Assembly: GCA_036785705.1 (NCBI GenBank)
Contig: JAWUZG010000015.1
Location: forward strand, 3,549,001 to 3,613,000
Source of the DNA: Acanthornis magna
Lineage: Eukaryota; Chordata; Aves; Passeriformes; Acanthizidae
DNA length: 64,000 bases
Direction: 5' to 3'
Shown piece after piece: positions 52,348 to 62,938 of the stretch (within the stretch, counting starts at the first letter, position 1; the number at the start of each line of letters is the position of its first letter). The notes beneath the pieces are model-generated. The model was not told the DNA's origin. It worked only from the letters and a program-made list of their open reading frames with translations, and searched no databases. Position numbers and translations under genes: made by a program.

Positions 52348-52490
52348 CTCAACCACATCCCTGGGCAGCCTGTTCCAATGCTTGAATTGTGATGTGTTGG
52401 CTTGATTCTTCTTGTAATCTGGCTCTGAACAAATAACACAAAATAATATGAGCATCAGTCTGAGTTAGAAAGTGAAATTTCAATTAAAGT
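52348..52490. repeat. Duplicated 143-bp segment, copy 1
   Basis: Nearly identical to 54131-54273, with no gaps. In the 130 bp from 52361 there are 7 mismatches (about 95% identity), and the last 50 bp are identical. The first ~40 bp (CTGGGCAGCCTGTTCCAATG and before) match the CR1 3' region in minus orientation; the remaining ~105 bp are not CR1 as I know it. In this copy the expected CR1 3' terminus is not clearly present upstream. This is either a local duplication or two copies of a mosaic element. Confidence 0.9.
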
Positions 52491-54016
52491 ACTGCCTCAT
52501 ACAGAGGCAGCCCCTTCCAGACCCCACCAAACATCACCCTCACCAGTGGGCTCAGAGAAATGCTGGTGGTGGCTGTGGGGCTGAACGTCCCTTAGTGCTC
52601 TCAGCCATGGGGCTGTGATTGCTGTCTCTGCTGCAGCCTCCCGTGATTTCAGAGAGGAGCAAAGCTGTTCCCATGAGAGAGAACCTCACAGTTGCAGCTT
52701 TTGGCAGTGACGGGGTGGTAATTGATGGGTATTCAAGCCATGAGGCAGTGTTTGGACTGTTGTGTACTTGTTTTGGAGCACTGGGGAGCATCTGTACCTG
52801 GCCTGCAGCCCCAGAGGGTCCGTGTGAGAGCCCTGATCATCAAACACGTTGCCTACTGGCAGCGTGGCATTAAAATCAGTTCTAATGAAGGGTTCTCTGT
52901 CGCCTCTTGGGATTTGCCTGTCGCACCAAACTCTGCTCCCTCCAGCTGGGAGGAACGTGGCAGAGGCAGTGAGGTCCCCATGTCCCACTGCAGGGCTGCT
53001 GATTACCATACTAATGTGCAGTGTCCCAGCTGAGTGCTGGGCAAAGAACAGTACATTTTTAATTGGAAATATAAAGGACTGCTCATGGCCCAGCTTGAAC
53101 TGGGAGAATTTATGTCTCCCCTTCTAGATGGGATTGAAGGGAATGGGATGATTCACTGAGCAGTGTGCACGTCTCCTGATTTACTGCCCATCATTTACAT
53201 TCCACTAAAGTCAATCAGTGCAGAAGGTCACTCCCAACCTGAATTTTTTCACGTTAAATCTTTTCTGTCCCAGACTTACAGTAAGGCCAGGAAAGACTCT
53301 TGGCAACCCAAGCTGGTTTTGAGGTTGTTAATTTTAATTCTCTGATTAGGAGAAAGGAGACTGTAAAAACAAAAGAAAACCAGAAAATGCTTGTGTGTGT
53401 CCATTGATGGAGTCTGTACACGTGATAAACTCAGCAGACTCAACAGATGGCTGGTTCCCTTCTATTAAATCTGTACTTGCATATTTGTCGTGATGCTGAT
53501 TAATTCCTTATGCTCTGGGTCAGCAAAGATAGTTCTGCCAACCCTGCCTGAGTCGTGTATTTGGTTGCTTGCCTAAAAGTCTAGAAGTGGTGGGAAATAT
53601 CTAAACTTTCCACCCCCCAAATGGTACTTTGGACACCAATAACCTGAACATACTCCTTAGCACACTGAAGCTATTTTAACATCTTCATAATGAATCATCT
53701 GTCAATGAGTTATGAATCTACTTGCAGTGTATTGGCAAATTGTAATAGAAAATTAGGACCAGACTTACGTATTGCATGTGTAGTCTGATTCCCAAATCAC
53801 AAGTGTAACTCAGCCTGCAAGCTTGGAAATTATTTTAAAATAGTTTTATACAACTAAATATGAGGCCTGTTGATTTGCTTGTGCAATCTTCTGACATTGC
53901 ATATGACTGTGGGTTTTGACAAACTTATGTTTAATCCTGAATTCTCACTCAATTTATTATGAAATGCTCATAATAGAGGGTGTTTTTATAAGCTTTTGAG
54001 GGAATAGAAGCTGAAT
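52491..54016. other. Non-coding spacer between the two duplicated segments
   Basis: No gene is recognised. Positions 52560-53030 are GC-richer and carry overlapping frames on both strands (up to 107 codons) with no family resemblance. Confidence 0.6.
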
Positions 54017-54018
54017 TT

Positions 54019-54168
54019 ATAGAATCATAGAAGTATTTAGGTTGGAAAAGATATTTTAGAGTTCATTAAGTCCAAGTATTAATGTAGTATTGCCAAGCTC
54101 ACCACTTTTCAATACCTCTGGGGATGGTGACTCAATCACAACCGTGGGCAGCCTGTTTCAATGCTTGA
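54019..54168 (-). mobile_element. CR1 LINE 3' remnant
   Basis: The plus strand shows the reverse-complement CR1 terminus ATAGAATCATAGAAG at 54019, then TTTAGGTTGGAAAAGATAT, TAAGTCCAAGTATTAATG, TTGCCAAGCTCACCACTTTTC, AATACCTCTGGGGATGGTGA and GTGGGCAGCCTGTTTCAATG. This is the order expected for an avian CR1 3' end. CR1 similarity stops abruptly near 54168, giving a piece of only about 150 bp. It is AT-drifted and older-looking than the copy at 34843-35305. Confidence 0.88.
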
Positions 54169-54273
54169 ATTGTGATCTATTGGCTTGATTCTTCTTATAA
54201 TCTGACTCTGAACAAATAACATAAAATAATATGAGCATCAGTCTGAGTTAGAAAGTGAAATTTCAATTAAAGT
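54131..54273. repeat. Duplicated 143-bp segment, copy 2
   Basis: Partner of 52348-52490. It starts inside the CR1 remnant and continues into about 105 bp of non-CR1 sequence ending at AATTTCAATTAAAGT. Five of the seven mismatches in the 130-bp core are transitions, and all five have G or C in copy 1 and A or T here. Confidence 0.9.
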
Positions 54274-56574
54274 TGAACAATATATAAATAAAAGTACTCT
54301 TGTGGTGTAAAACTACTCAGTGGTGGATCATTGTTTGTTATAGTAGAAAAGCAAGGAATTTGAAACTTAGGCTTTATTATGTACTTTGTGATATGTAAAG
54401 AGGGAATCTTTATTTTAAAAAGCCATCTCAAGTTCTTTAGTTGTTCTATTCAAGTTTTGAAATTTTGAGAAATGATTCATAAAATATTTGTCGGGTGATT
54501 TCTCACTAAAGGATACAACCAGGTTGGGGTAAACTGGTCAGTGTGGTGGTGTAGAGTGTGTACTGTGTTCTGCAAAAAAAAAAAACCAAACAACTGATGA
54601 AGTCATGTAACTCACACACAAAATGCAAGACAGTAATTGCGTGTAAAATTTAACACTAAATAACAGATCTAAACATAAGCTACACCAGCTTTGTGTAGGT
54701 TGGTTGGGGTGTGTCTGGTTTATTTAGCAAATGCTATGGTTTGACTTCCATGGTATTATTGAAGTATTAGACATTTAAGAGTATAATTGGCTTTCTTCAT
54801 TGAGATGTGCCAGTGAAGAGCTTGTTGTCCTAATTAGGCAGCTTTCTTGATTAACTCCTGAGAGCAGCTTATTGGTGACCTAAGCCACTTGAACACTTTG
54901 GGGGATTATTGCAGCTTAACTGTGTTAGGGTCATCTTAAAGTATTTACTGACATCTCTAAACTGTGTAGAGATACAGAGCTCACCTGCTCATTATAACTG
55001 TACCTGCAACAGTAACTAAGCATTCAGTAGATCATGTAATGTGAACAAATCAGGAAGTGTGCATTACCTGTCATAGCAGGTTGTTTTTTTAAGTGGTGTA
55101 TCTGCTGTGCAACATTAATGAGAAGAGTCTCAGAGGTGATCCTTCATGTTTCTTAATCAAAGAAACATATTTTAAAATGAGTCAAAGCGTTATTAGTCCA
55201 AGGTCCATCTGCTCCATTCCAAGTTCTGCCCATTAGATGATGTTGCTGCTGCTCCTCAGAAGCATCTCTGGTTCTTCTGGTAGACTGGCTGTAATATCCT
55301 GACTCCCCAGGTTTCTCTGGAAGTCCCTGTCGGTTTGTGACAGCAGCTGAAATGTGTTGAAGCGCCCGTAAAATGGGCGCCATGGTTTCCTAAAGTCTCT
55401 ACCAAATTGCTCCAATTCTGAGCATCTCTTAACAGCAACCAAAAAAGTGATGCTTCTCCACAACCCCTGGCCATCTTTTTTGAAGAGTGTTTGTGTAGGG
55501 ATTTTTTTAGTTTTCCTTAAAGGATTTCATGGGGGTGGGATAAGGGTCTCCTGGGCTTGGAGGGAGGAGGTTGTGTTGGCCATAGGGGCTGCAGCCCACT
55601 TCTGCTCATGGGTGAGGTCACTGAGGGGTCCCCTCCAGGCCTTGTTCCCAGCTCCCTGCTCACCTAATGTTGGATTCAGGGTTATTCTTGAAGTCTTAGC
55701 AGATCACTAATAATTAAACTTCCTTGGCCTAACTTTATGCATATTTTATATGTGAAATTGAACTATTTGTACTTTTTTAATGTGAGTATAATTATGTGTC
55801 TTGGCTGTGGGAAGGGTTGCCATTTTTCTCTCTTCTGTGCAGGGATTATTCACATTTGCATAGAATCTCTTAGTGAAGTAAAAGCTAATTCATCAGGCCA
55901 GTGTTATGTGCTGCACTAATACAATTTGTCTCTTTGAGGAGACTGAAGATGAGATTGTTCTCATTGCTGGGGGTCACTAGAGATCTTGTAGAGTTAGCAT
56001 AAAAATCCATTCAGAACAAAACTCAAACCTAGATTTTATTTAATTTTTATCCCCCCAGATTGCCTATGACTATCTAGTTTTCATTTATAGAATAAAATAA
56101 ACAAATCCCACTGCCTGATGTTTACATGATGCACAGAGTGCCTATGTCTTGCTGGCCTAAGCATAATTATAACCAAGCTATGCTTGTGTTTTGTCTATTT
56201 TGAGCCCAATCTGTTTTTGTCAGGAGCTGTGCTCTCTCATTTATTTGTACATATAAAAATGCTATTGCACAGTTGTCTTAACTATTTGGGTAGCAATGCC
56301 CTATTTCTTCTCCATATATATTTTCCGATGGACCATCCTGATCCAGGTTTCATCAGTTTCTTTGCAGAAGACATAAATATTACTTTATAATTACATGTAA
56401 CCACGATCTCAAAGCTTTTAGTCTGTTTCAATGACAACTGTAACCTGGGCCGATCTACAGTCTAGATGTTTTTTGTCAACTTTGCCTGTGAAAAGACGAA
56501 ATATAAAATAAAGATTATGAAATATCAAAACTGGAAGGTAAAGTAGCAAAAAGAATCTTAAATTTTATCATTAT
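54274..56574. other. Non-coding background
   Basis: No confirmed gene. Three overlapping minus-strand frames cluster at 55153-55474 (separate entry). Other frames are shorter than 90 codons and resemble nothing known. Confidence 0.6.
55153..55474 (-). pseudogene. Possible degraded retrocopy or old exon (unidentified)
   Basis: Three minus-strand frames of 72-76 codons, one in each reading frame, overlap here in otherwise frame-poor DNA. Products include Gln/Arg/Ser-rich and Phe/Arg-rich stretches but no family I recognise. A 6-bp-stem hairpin, GCGCCC and GGGCGC around GTAAAAT, sits at 55362-55380. Local GC and CpG are higher than the flanks. It could equally be a GC-richer non-coding element in which stops are simply rarer. 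Confidence 0.15.
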
Positions 56575-56750
56575 GCTGCTCCCACACCTTTCTGATCTGG
56601 ACCCCCCACAGGGGTGGGCACCTCGGCCCCAGCTCCAAGCTGCCCTGTGGCTTGGGCTTAGGCTTCAGAGAGCTGTGGAGTCTACAGCTGCAGGGACGCT
56701 GGCACTGGACAGGACATTGCGAGGGCATCCATCACGGCAGGCTGCTGCCA
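56575..56750. repeat. Stranded diverged satellite monomer
   Basis: Positions 56576-56709 align with the right end of the main array (58532-58664) almost without gaps: CTGCTCCCAC, CTTTCTGATCTGGACCCCC, AGGGGTGGGCACCTCGGCCC, then a shared variant ending around GCTGTGGAG and CTACAGCTG. The following ~40 bp look like a decayed continuation of a monomer. It is separated from the main array by about 770 bp of unrelated sequence. Confidence 0.85.
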
Positions 56751-57520
56751 GAGACTGGGTGTTCCATGGCTCTAAACATCCGGGAATGGCCTGTGTCTGC
56801 TGCGAGGGGCCAGCTGGGTTTTGCTGATGGTGAGGCCTTCAGCGCCTGCTGCGGCCCCAGAGCCGCCCCAAGGCCTGGCTGAGCTGTCAGCCCTGGACTC
56901 TTGGGCTGGCAGTGCTCACCTGGGCCCTGAGTGGCCATGTGACCAGCAGTCCCAACTGAGGGCTGGGGACATGAAGGCCATGGGGCTTAAAGGGCGCAGC
57001 ATGAGGTCAGCACATGGTCACAGCCTAGAATCCTGCATGGGCTTCCTGTCCCGTCCCTGGTGCAATCCTCGGAGGTGGGAGCTCTGTGCATGTTTTTCTA
57101 GATCTCTTCTCTCCTTCTGGCTTCGTCTCTGCCTGTCTTTCTTTTCCTGCTTCTCTTTGCCTGGAACTTTTGGGTAACATAACATTTTGTAAGGTTCAGC
57201 GTTTTTCTCAGTAGGGCTCAGCTGATGCTAGGTAAATGCTAAATTAACACTGAGTACTGCTCTGATAAGTAGTTTAATGTTGACTTCTATGTTGTAGTTC
57301 ATCCTTTACCAAAGACCGTTTATTTTTGAGCGTTTGATTTTGATCCTTTTGTCAGTAAGGCTTTAGTGTGATTTTCACCTCTTGACTATATCTGGTGGGG
57401 ATTTCTCCTCTGTGCTAAGAGAGAGCAATAGATCCCTGAGTTAAACCGCTGGATCTAAGGCTCCAGGGCTTAACAGGTGCCTCCATTGCCAACTACACAC
57501 GTTTTAATCTGTGCCACCTA
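56751..57520. other. GC-rich to AT-rich insert between satellite parts, unidentified
   Basis: The first ~300 bp are GC-rich with CpGs. The rest passes through a pyrimidine-rich patch (57100-57165) into AT-richer sequence. I recognise no gene or repeat family. It could be part of a larger subtelomere-type repeat, an LTR fragment, or old flanking DNA trapped between satellite pieces. A plus-strand frame of 118 codons (56821-57177) has no family match. Confidence 0.4.
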
Positions 57521-57890
57521 TGGCAATGAGCCCCTCTGGCCCAGTGCCAAGCTGCGATCAGGCGCCTGGCTCAGGCTGGAGAGATCTAAAGAGCCTGGAG
57601 CTCCAGCGACACTGGCGCTGGAAAGGGTCTGCTGAGGCAAACACAACAAGGCCTCAACCTTGCTGCTCCCACAGCTTTCTGATCTGGAGTCCCCACAGGC
57701 ATGGGCACCTCAGCCCAGTGCCAAGCTGCCCTCAGGGGGGTGGGTCAGGCTGGAGAGATCTAAAGAGCCTTGAGCTCCAGGAACGCTGGCGCTGGAAAGA
57801 GCCTGCCGAGGCCATTGCAACAGCACCCCAATATTGCTGCTCCTCCATCTTTCTGACAGGGAAAAGCCCGGTAGTGAGTTGGGGTAATTA

Positions 57891-57926
57891 ACTAGGGCTA
57901 GGGTTAGGGTTACACCTAGGGTTAGG
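57891..57926 (+). repeat. Interstitial telomere-like island 1
   Basis: ACTAGGGCTAGGGTTAGGG, then TTACAC, then CTAGGGTTAGG: degenerate TTAGGG units on the plus strand at the end of the first B-type monomer, immediately before the next GAGATC. Confidence 0.88.
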
Positions 57927-58081
57927 AGATCTAAAGGGCCTGGAGCTCCAGGAACACTGGCACTGGAAAGAGCCTGCCAAGGCGATCGCGGCAAGGCCCC
58001 ATCATGGCTGCTCCCACACCTTTCTGATCTGGACCCCCACAGGGGTGGGCACCTCGGCCCCGGCCACCAGCTGCCATTCGG

Positions 58082-58097
58082 CCTAGAGTTAGGGTTG
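58082..58097 (+). repeat. Interstitial telomere-like island 2 (degenerate)
   Basis: CCTAGAGTTAGGGTTG at the junction between the A'-type monomer and the next A-type monomer. It holds one perfect TTAGGG and one decayed unit. Confidence 0.75.
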
Positions 58098-58409
58098 AGA
58101 GAAGGAAAGAGCCTCGAGCTCCAGGAACACCGGGACTGGAAAGGGCCTGCCAAGACGAACGCATCAAGGCCCCAACCTTGCTGCTCTCACTCCTTTCTGA
58201 TTGGGACCCCCACAGGGGTGGGCACCTTGGCCCTGGCCACAAGCTGCCCTCAGGGGGGTGGGTCAGGCTGGAGAGATCTAAAGAGCCTCGAGCTCCGGGA
58301 ACACTGGGGCTGGAAAGGGCCTGCCGAGGCCATCGCAGCAGCCCCCCAACATTGCTGCTCCTCCATCTTTCTGAGGTGGAGAACCCAGGCAGTGTGTTGG
58401 GGTAATTAA

Positions 58410-58450
58410 CTAGGGCTAGGGTTAGGGTTACGCCTAGGGTTAGGGTTAGG
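58410..58450 (+). repeat. Interstitial telomere-like island 3
   Basis: CTAGGGCTAGGGTTAGGG, TTACGC, then CTAGGGTTAGGGTTAGG at the end of the second B-type monomer. It is the same layout as island 1 plus one extra hexamer. Confidence 0.9.
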
Positions 58451-61400
58451 AGATCTAAAGGGCCGCGAGCTCCAGGAACATTGGGGCTGGAAAGAGCCTG
58501 CCAAGACGAACGTGGCAAGGCCCCAACCTTACTGCTCCCACTCCTTTCTGATCTGGACCCCCCCCAGGGGTGGGCACCTCGGCCCCGGCCACAAACTGCC
58601 CTGTGGGTCAGGCTTAGGCCACAGACAGCTGTGGAGCCTACAGCTGTGGGGACACTGGCAGTGAAACTCTAATGCTAATTTCTTTTTCAACCTGTTGTAA
58701 TAAGCCTATGTAAAGAATTTGAAAGTGAAAGCAGATTGACAGGGTAGCTGTCTGTAATTTACCTAAGCTCAGGTATGTAGAGACTACAAATCCTTTGGTG
58801 TTTTTGAAAGCAGTAAAATTATTAACAAACATGATAGTATTTCCTGTCAAAATTAAGTAGTTATGGTTGCAATTTCTATTTTTACTCTTTCGCTGTGTTT
58901 CTTTTGATTCTGTGCCAGCAGGCTTCCAAAAATCTGGAAGTGTTGTAGTGATCTTCATTATTTGGTAATTTCTGCTGCATAAATACACTCACATCTTTCA
59001 CCCATGGTAAAATTAATGCAGCTGAAGGACTGAAAAGACAAATTAGAAAACTGATTTTCCCCAGGATGAATGTGGAGGTGCTGAAGGCATTTCAATCTCC
59101 CTTATTTGCTTTGCATGACTGTGGTGCTGTGAGGGCTGCGTGGCCACTTAGCTAACGTGTTCGAGGGGATTAAGGTCTTGATGTCACCTGGGCTGGTGAC
59201 ACCTGGGAATGGTGACTTCAGGCAGCAAATGGCTGTGCCCAAATGCTCTTGACTCCTGGGCTCTGCACACATCAGCAATCACAAAGACAGTGGCCCATCC
59301 ACACGAAGGACGTTATCACAAATCTCTTCTAGAAAATTGTTTCTCCAATGATTTAGTCTACAGTGCAAACGAAAAAGGAAACTTCTATGAAATATGCATT
59401 CGTATGAGAGCTATTATTTGATCCTGAATTACTTCATAAATGTCAACTTTTGACTACTATTTTAAGGAGAAAAGTGTATTCTTTAAGAATCAGTGTTAAT
59501 TCACCATTATTAATGTGGTCCCCCTTTTAAGATGATTCTGGAATGAAGCACCTCCTCTTCTCCTCATCATAAGTGCGAAGTGTGTATGAAGTGAGCTATT
59601 TTGGGGTTGGCTATGGATTAAAATTCAGAAGGGTAGTTATTAGCTTTTGATATTTTCTTGGAAGTTGATGCTGTTCTTCCCCATTCCCCTTCCCTGAAGG
59701 TTGTAGAGAATGCTGTGCTTAGCAGAATAATAAAAATAAAATAAACACCTGCCCTCAGATTTGCTCTGTGATTGGTACCACAGCAAAATAGGGGGGGAAA
59801 ATCCTATCAAGATGCTCTTTAATCTGTCAGATGTGCAAGTTTGAGACAAAAAGCAGAAATGTGGTCTGTACGGTCACCTTATACAAGGTGTCTGTTACGA
59901 AACTCGAGTTTTTTGAGATGAACTGGTCAACCATTAGTTTTCAAAGAGTTTGGCAGCTCTTCACATGGATGCAAACTTGCAGAAGGTGTTCTGTGAGGAT
60001 GTCATATGTATGGAAAGACAGAGCCACAACCCTGTGGACTTGTATGTCTGTTCTTCAGTTCTGCAAAGTGGGAACAGTGACATATTCCTGTTCCACAGAG
60101 TGGTGGTAGTTTTTGAGACACTTGTAAGTATTTAAGGACAAAAAATTCTCATGAAAAGACCTGAAACAAAGGCCAAATAATTGTAAATATGAATGAGACC
60201 AAATATACTTTAAAAGTATTGTTCAGCTAAGAAAGTGCAAATATTTTTCTGTGGAGGGCTGGAATTGCTGTGTAAGAGAGTATTAGCTGTGTCTTTGGTT
60301 TATGGTTGAAGACCACCCAGTGAGCTCCTGGTGAGTGGGGAATGAGCTGCAGAAGCCTCGTTTCTAAGGGCTGTATTAGATCTTGCCTTGTCTCTGTGTG
60401 GTCACCTATACTTGTGTAAACAGTCATGAACTACACCCCCTTTGCAGAAGAGTAATAGGACAGGATGCAAGCAGCAAAGAATTGGTCCCTCTATTTCCCA
60501 TTCCAGACAAATCCCAACGTTCTTCTGGCCATGTTCACTAGGCAAGGACAATGTTTTCCTTTATTTGCCTTTCCCGTGTCAGTCTCTCGTGTTTCTCCAT
60601 TTTCTTTGCATTGCAGCAGACCAGTGTGAACAGCTGCAACCACAGGGAAAGCATAAAGCCAGCTATTACTGTTAGCTGAAATCTCAGATCTGACCACATC
60701 GCTCTCCTAGGTATGTAAGGAAATCCACCTTAGGTTTAAGCAGAGCTCTAGGGTCAGCATTCCAGTGCATTCAGCTCAGATATTTCTCAGGGCATGGCAA
60801 TTGCATGGGAAGAGCACATGCTGGGGTGAATACAGTGGAGAGTGCCAAAAAAGTGCAATTAGACCACCTCGCTGGCAGAGGAAGTAACTGCAGTTTGAGC
60901 AATGATTTCTTGTATTGAATTAGAAAAGACACTATTATGGATGCATCCAGTCAGGGATAAAACCTAAGGCAAATTATCTAAAACCAGTGTATTTTTTTTC
61001 CTTTGGAATCGGCTCAATTTTTGTTTAGGTCCAAGATTTCTTGAGATCAGCTTAATCCTTTGATTGTGCATCATGCACCTAGTGAGTTATACAGAAAAAA
61101 CCAGAACTGTTAAGAATCTCCTCCCCAAATTTTCTCTCTCCTTTCTCACATAGGCTCATATCTCTGCCCCCTTACAATTATGAGCAGTCTTTCATAATGC
61201 AGTCCCAAACAGTAAATGAGTTTGCTGTTTATTCAGTTTCTATCAAAGAACTTTGCTTCTCTGTGTTGTACCCATCCTTTGTGCTGTTTTGCACTTCTAC
61301 ATCCTCCTGAAACACGATGACTTACATTTGGCCATGCTAAAGAGGAGGTTTAATTTGTGCCATTCTCCTGTGTGTGCCAATAAGCTGTCAAACTCTTGAA

Positions 61401-62329
61401 GCAGAATTGTCCTAATCATTTGTTTCAGCTACGTGTTCAAATAAAGTCGCACGTTCTTGAGTAAGCAACACTGACTCTGTCTCACTGTCTTGCCTTTTTT
61501 TCCTCTTTCTTTTTTTGTTTAGGTGGGGACCACTTTATAATGTTATGTGGTGCAGAGTGCTGTGGTGCAAGCACACAGCAGTCAGCTAATCCCCTTATTT
61601 GAGGGCTGTTTTCCTGTGCACCATTTTGATCCTTTATAGTCTCAGTGCAAACACGTCAAATGGAAGAGTCCTTAACAGTGAAAAATCACAGTTTCGATTG
61701 GAGCTGAATCATATAGATCAGCCGTCAGTATCTGGGGAGGATGAGGTGCTGCAGTTCAATAAGCACTGGAGGTGCACATGACCCTGGCATGGGATGCCCA
61801 TCCATCACTGGGTGATTGATACGAGACCCAGAAGGGCCTTGGAGAGTAAAAGACCCCCCGAGGGAAAAAAGGTTTGAATTCTTTACAGGATAGCTTTGGA
61901 ATGTAAGAGTTTTCTGTGCTGTTTGCAAATAACATTTCAAATTATGGTATTGACATAATATAGAATATGCCAGGAAGAAGGAATCCCTTCATGAGCCTTC
62001 CTAGAAAGCAGCTTTAAAGACATGTATTTTGTGAGCTTTAGGTTAGAATTAAAAAACACGTTTTTAGATATTGTTCCAGGCCACTCTCCTTGGCTCATCT
62101 TGTCTTTGACTAAAGAACCTGAGAATATGGTGAAATATGCAAAACATGAGAGTACAAAAGCAGCATGATGTTTTCCTGGTGTGAAGAAAACAGAAACTGA
62201 TGGATCTGGTTATGATGTTTTGACTGAAATGCAGTAAAAACTCGAGGAGTGGACAGCCTTGTAAGGGGTGCAACTCTAGGGTAATAAATTCTCATCTTGG
62301 CCAGAGGGGCAGGCATTTTTTCTGCAAAG

Positions 62330-62355
62330 TATATATATATATATATATATATATA
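62330..62355. repeat. (TA)13 microsatellite
   Basis: A perfect TA dinucleotide run of 26 bp. Likely length-polymorphic. Confidence 0.95.
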
Positions 62356-62902
62356 ATTTCTTTACATTTTGTCCCCTTGTTGGTTGCAGAATTTAAAGCA
62401 ATAAAATTCCCTGGGGGGCAAAATCTGTGCATGTCCGCATCTTTCTTACATGATTCAAGTCAAAATGCCAGTTTTTGCTTAATTTTGTAAATGATGAAAA
62501 CAGTGATGTGTGTGTGTGTCCAGTTGGATCTCATTATATCTCTACATACAATGGGCTAAATTAGTCCCTGATGGGCATATGCCTCCTTTTGGGCTTTGAA
62601 TTTTCTTCTTGGAATCGATTGGCCACTGTCATGCTTTTGCCAAATCTTCTGTTTCCTGTCCTACCAAAACTCTGGGGGGCCCAAATGTTTTGCTGTGAAC
62701 ATCAGACAGAGCTGCATTGCCAGGAGAGACATCATGGGAGGTTAATATTTGTGGGAATTAAAGTGCATTTCATCACTTTGAGGTCAGAGGGCTGATTTCA
62801 AGGCCTTGTCTTGTTTTATTGGCCATAGGATCCTGGCTTTGGGCACGCTCCTTGCACATAATAACTAGCAATTATAAACCTTTAAACATTGTGGGCATAA
62901 GA

Positions 62903-62938
62903 TTTTTTTTTCCTTTTTTTTTTTTTTTTTTTTTTTTT
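62903..62938. repeat. Poly-T tract (36 bp with one CC interruption)
   Basis: T9, CC, then T25. No associated retrocopy body is recognised. Confidence 0.95.

Larger units (their letters stand above)
57931..58518 (-). other. 195-codon open frame through the satellite, not a gene
   Basis: The frame covers more than three monomers on the minus strand and yields an internally repeated product, with QALSSPxVPGARG-type motifs recurring about every 58 residues. Several monomers are multiples of 3 bp long (174, 171, 171, 177) and the sequence is GC-rich, so frames stay open by periodicity. Similar frames exist on the plus strand (57511-57891, 58095-58409). There is no promoter or known family. Confidence 0.2.
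57521..58667. repeat. Tandem satellite array, ~173-bp monomers in trimeric higher-order units
   Basis: Monomers beginning at the GAGATCTAAAG or equivalent motif start at 57581, 57755, 57926, 58097, 58273 and 58450, giving lengths of 174, 171, 171, 176 and 177 bp, with a partial monomer before and a diverged one at the right edge. Each carries GAGCTCCAGGAAC, GGAAAG.GCCTGCC and CTGCTCC near the middle. Two kinds alternate. A-type continues CTTTCTGATCTGGACCCCCA and GGGGTGGGCACCT; B-type (57755, 58273) has CTGCTCCTCCATCTTTCTGA, then GGGGTAATTAACTAGGG and telomere-like repeats. The order A-B-A' then A-B-A gives a higher-order period of 516-524 bp. GC content is far above the flanks. I do not recognise it as a named satellite. 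Confidence 0.93.

Noticed and set aside
57060..57480. Possible LTR fragment between the satellite parts
   Set aside because: There is no recognisable TG...CA termini, target-site duplication or primer-binding site, and I cannot match it to a known avian LTR.
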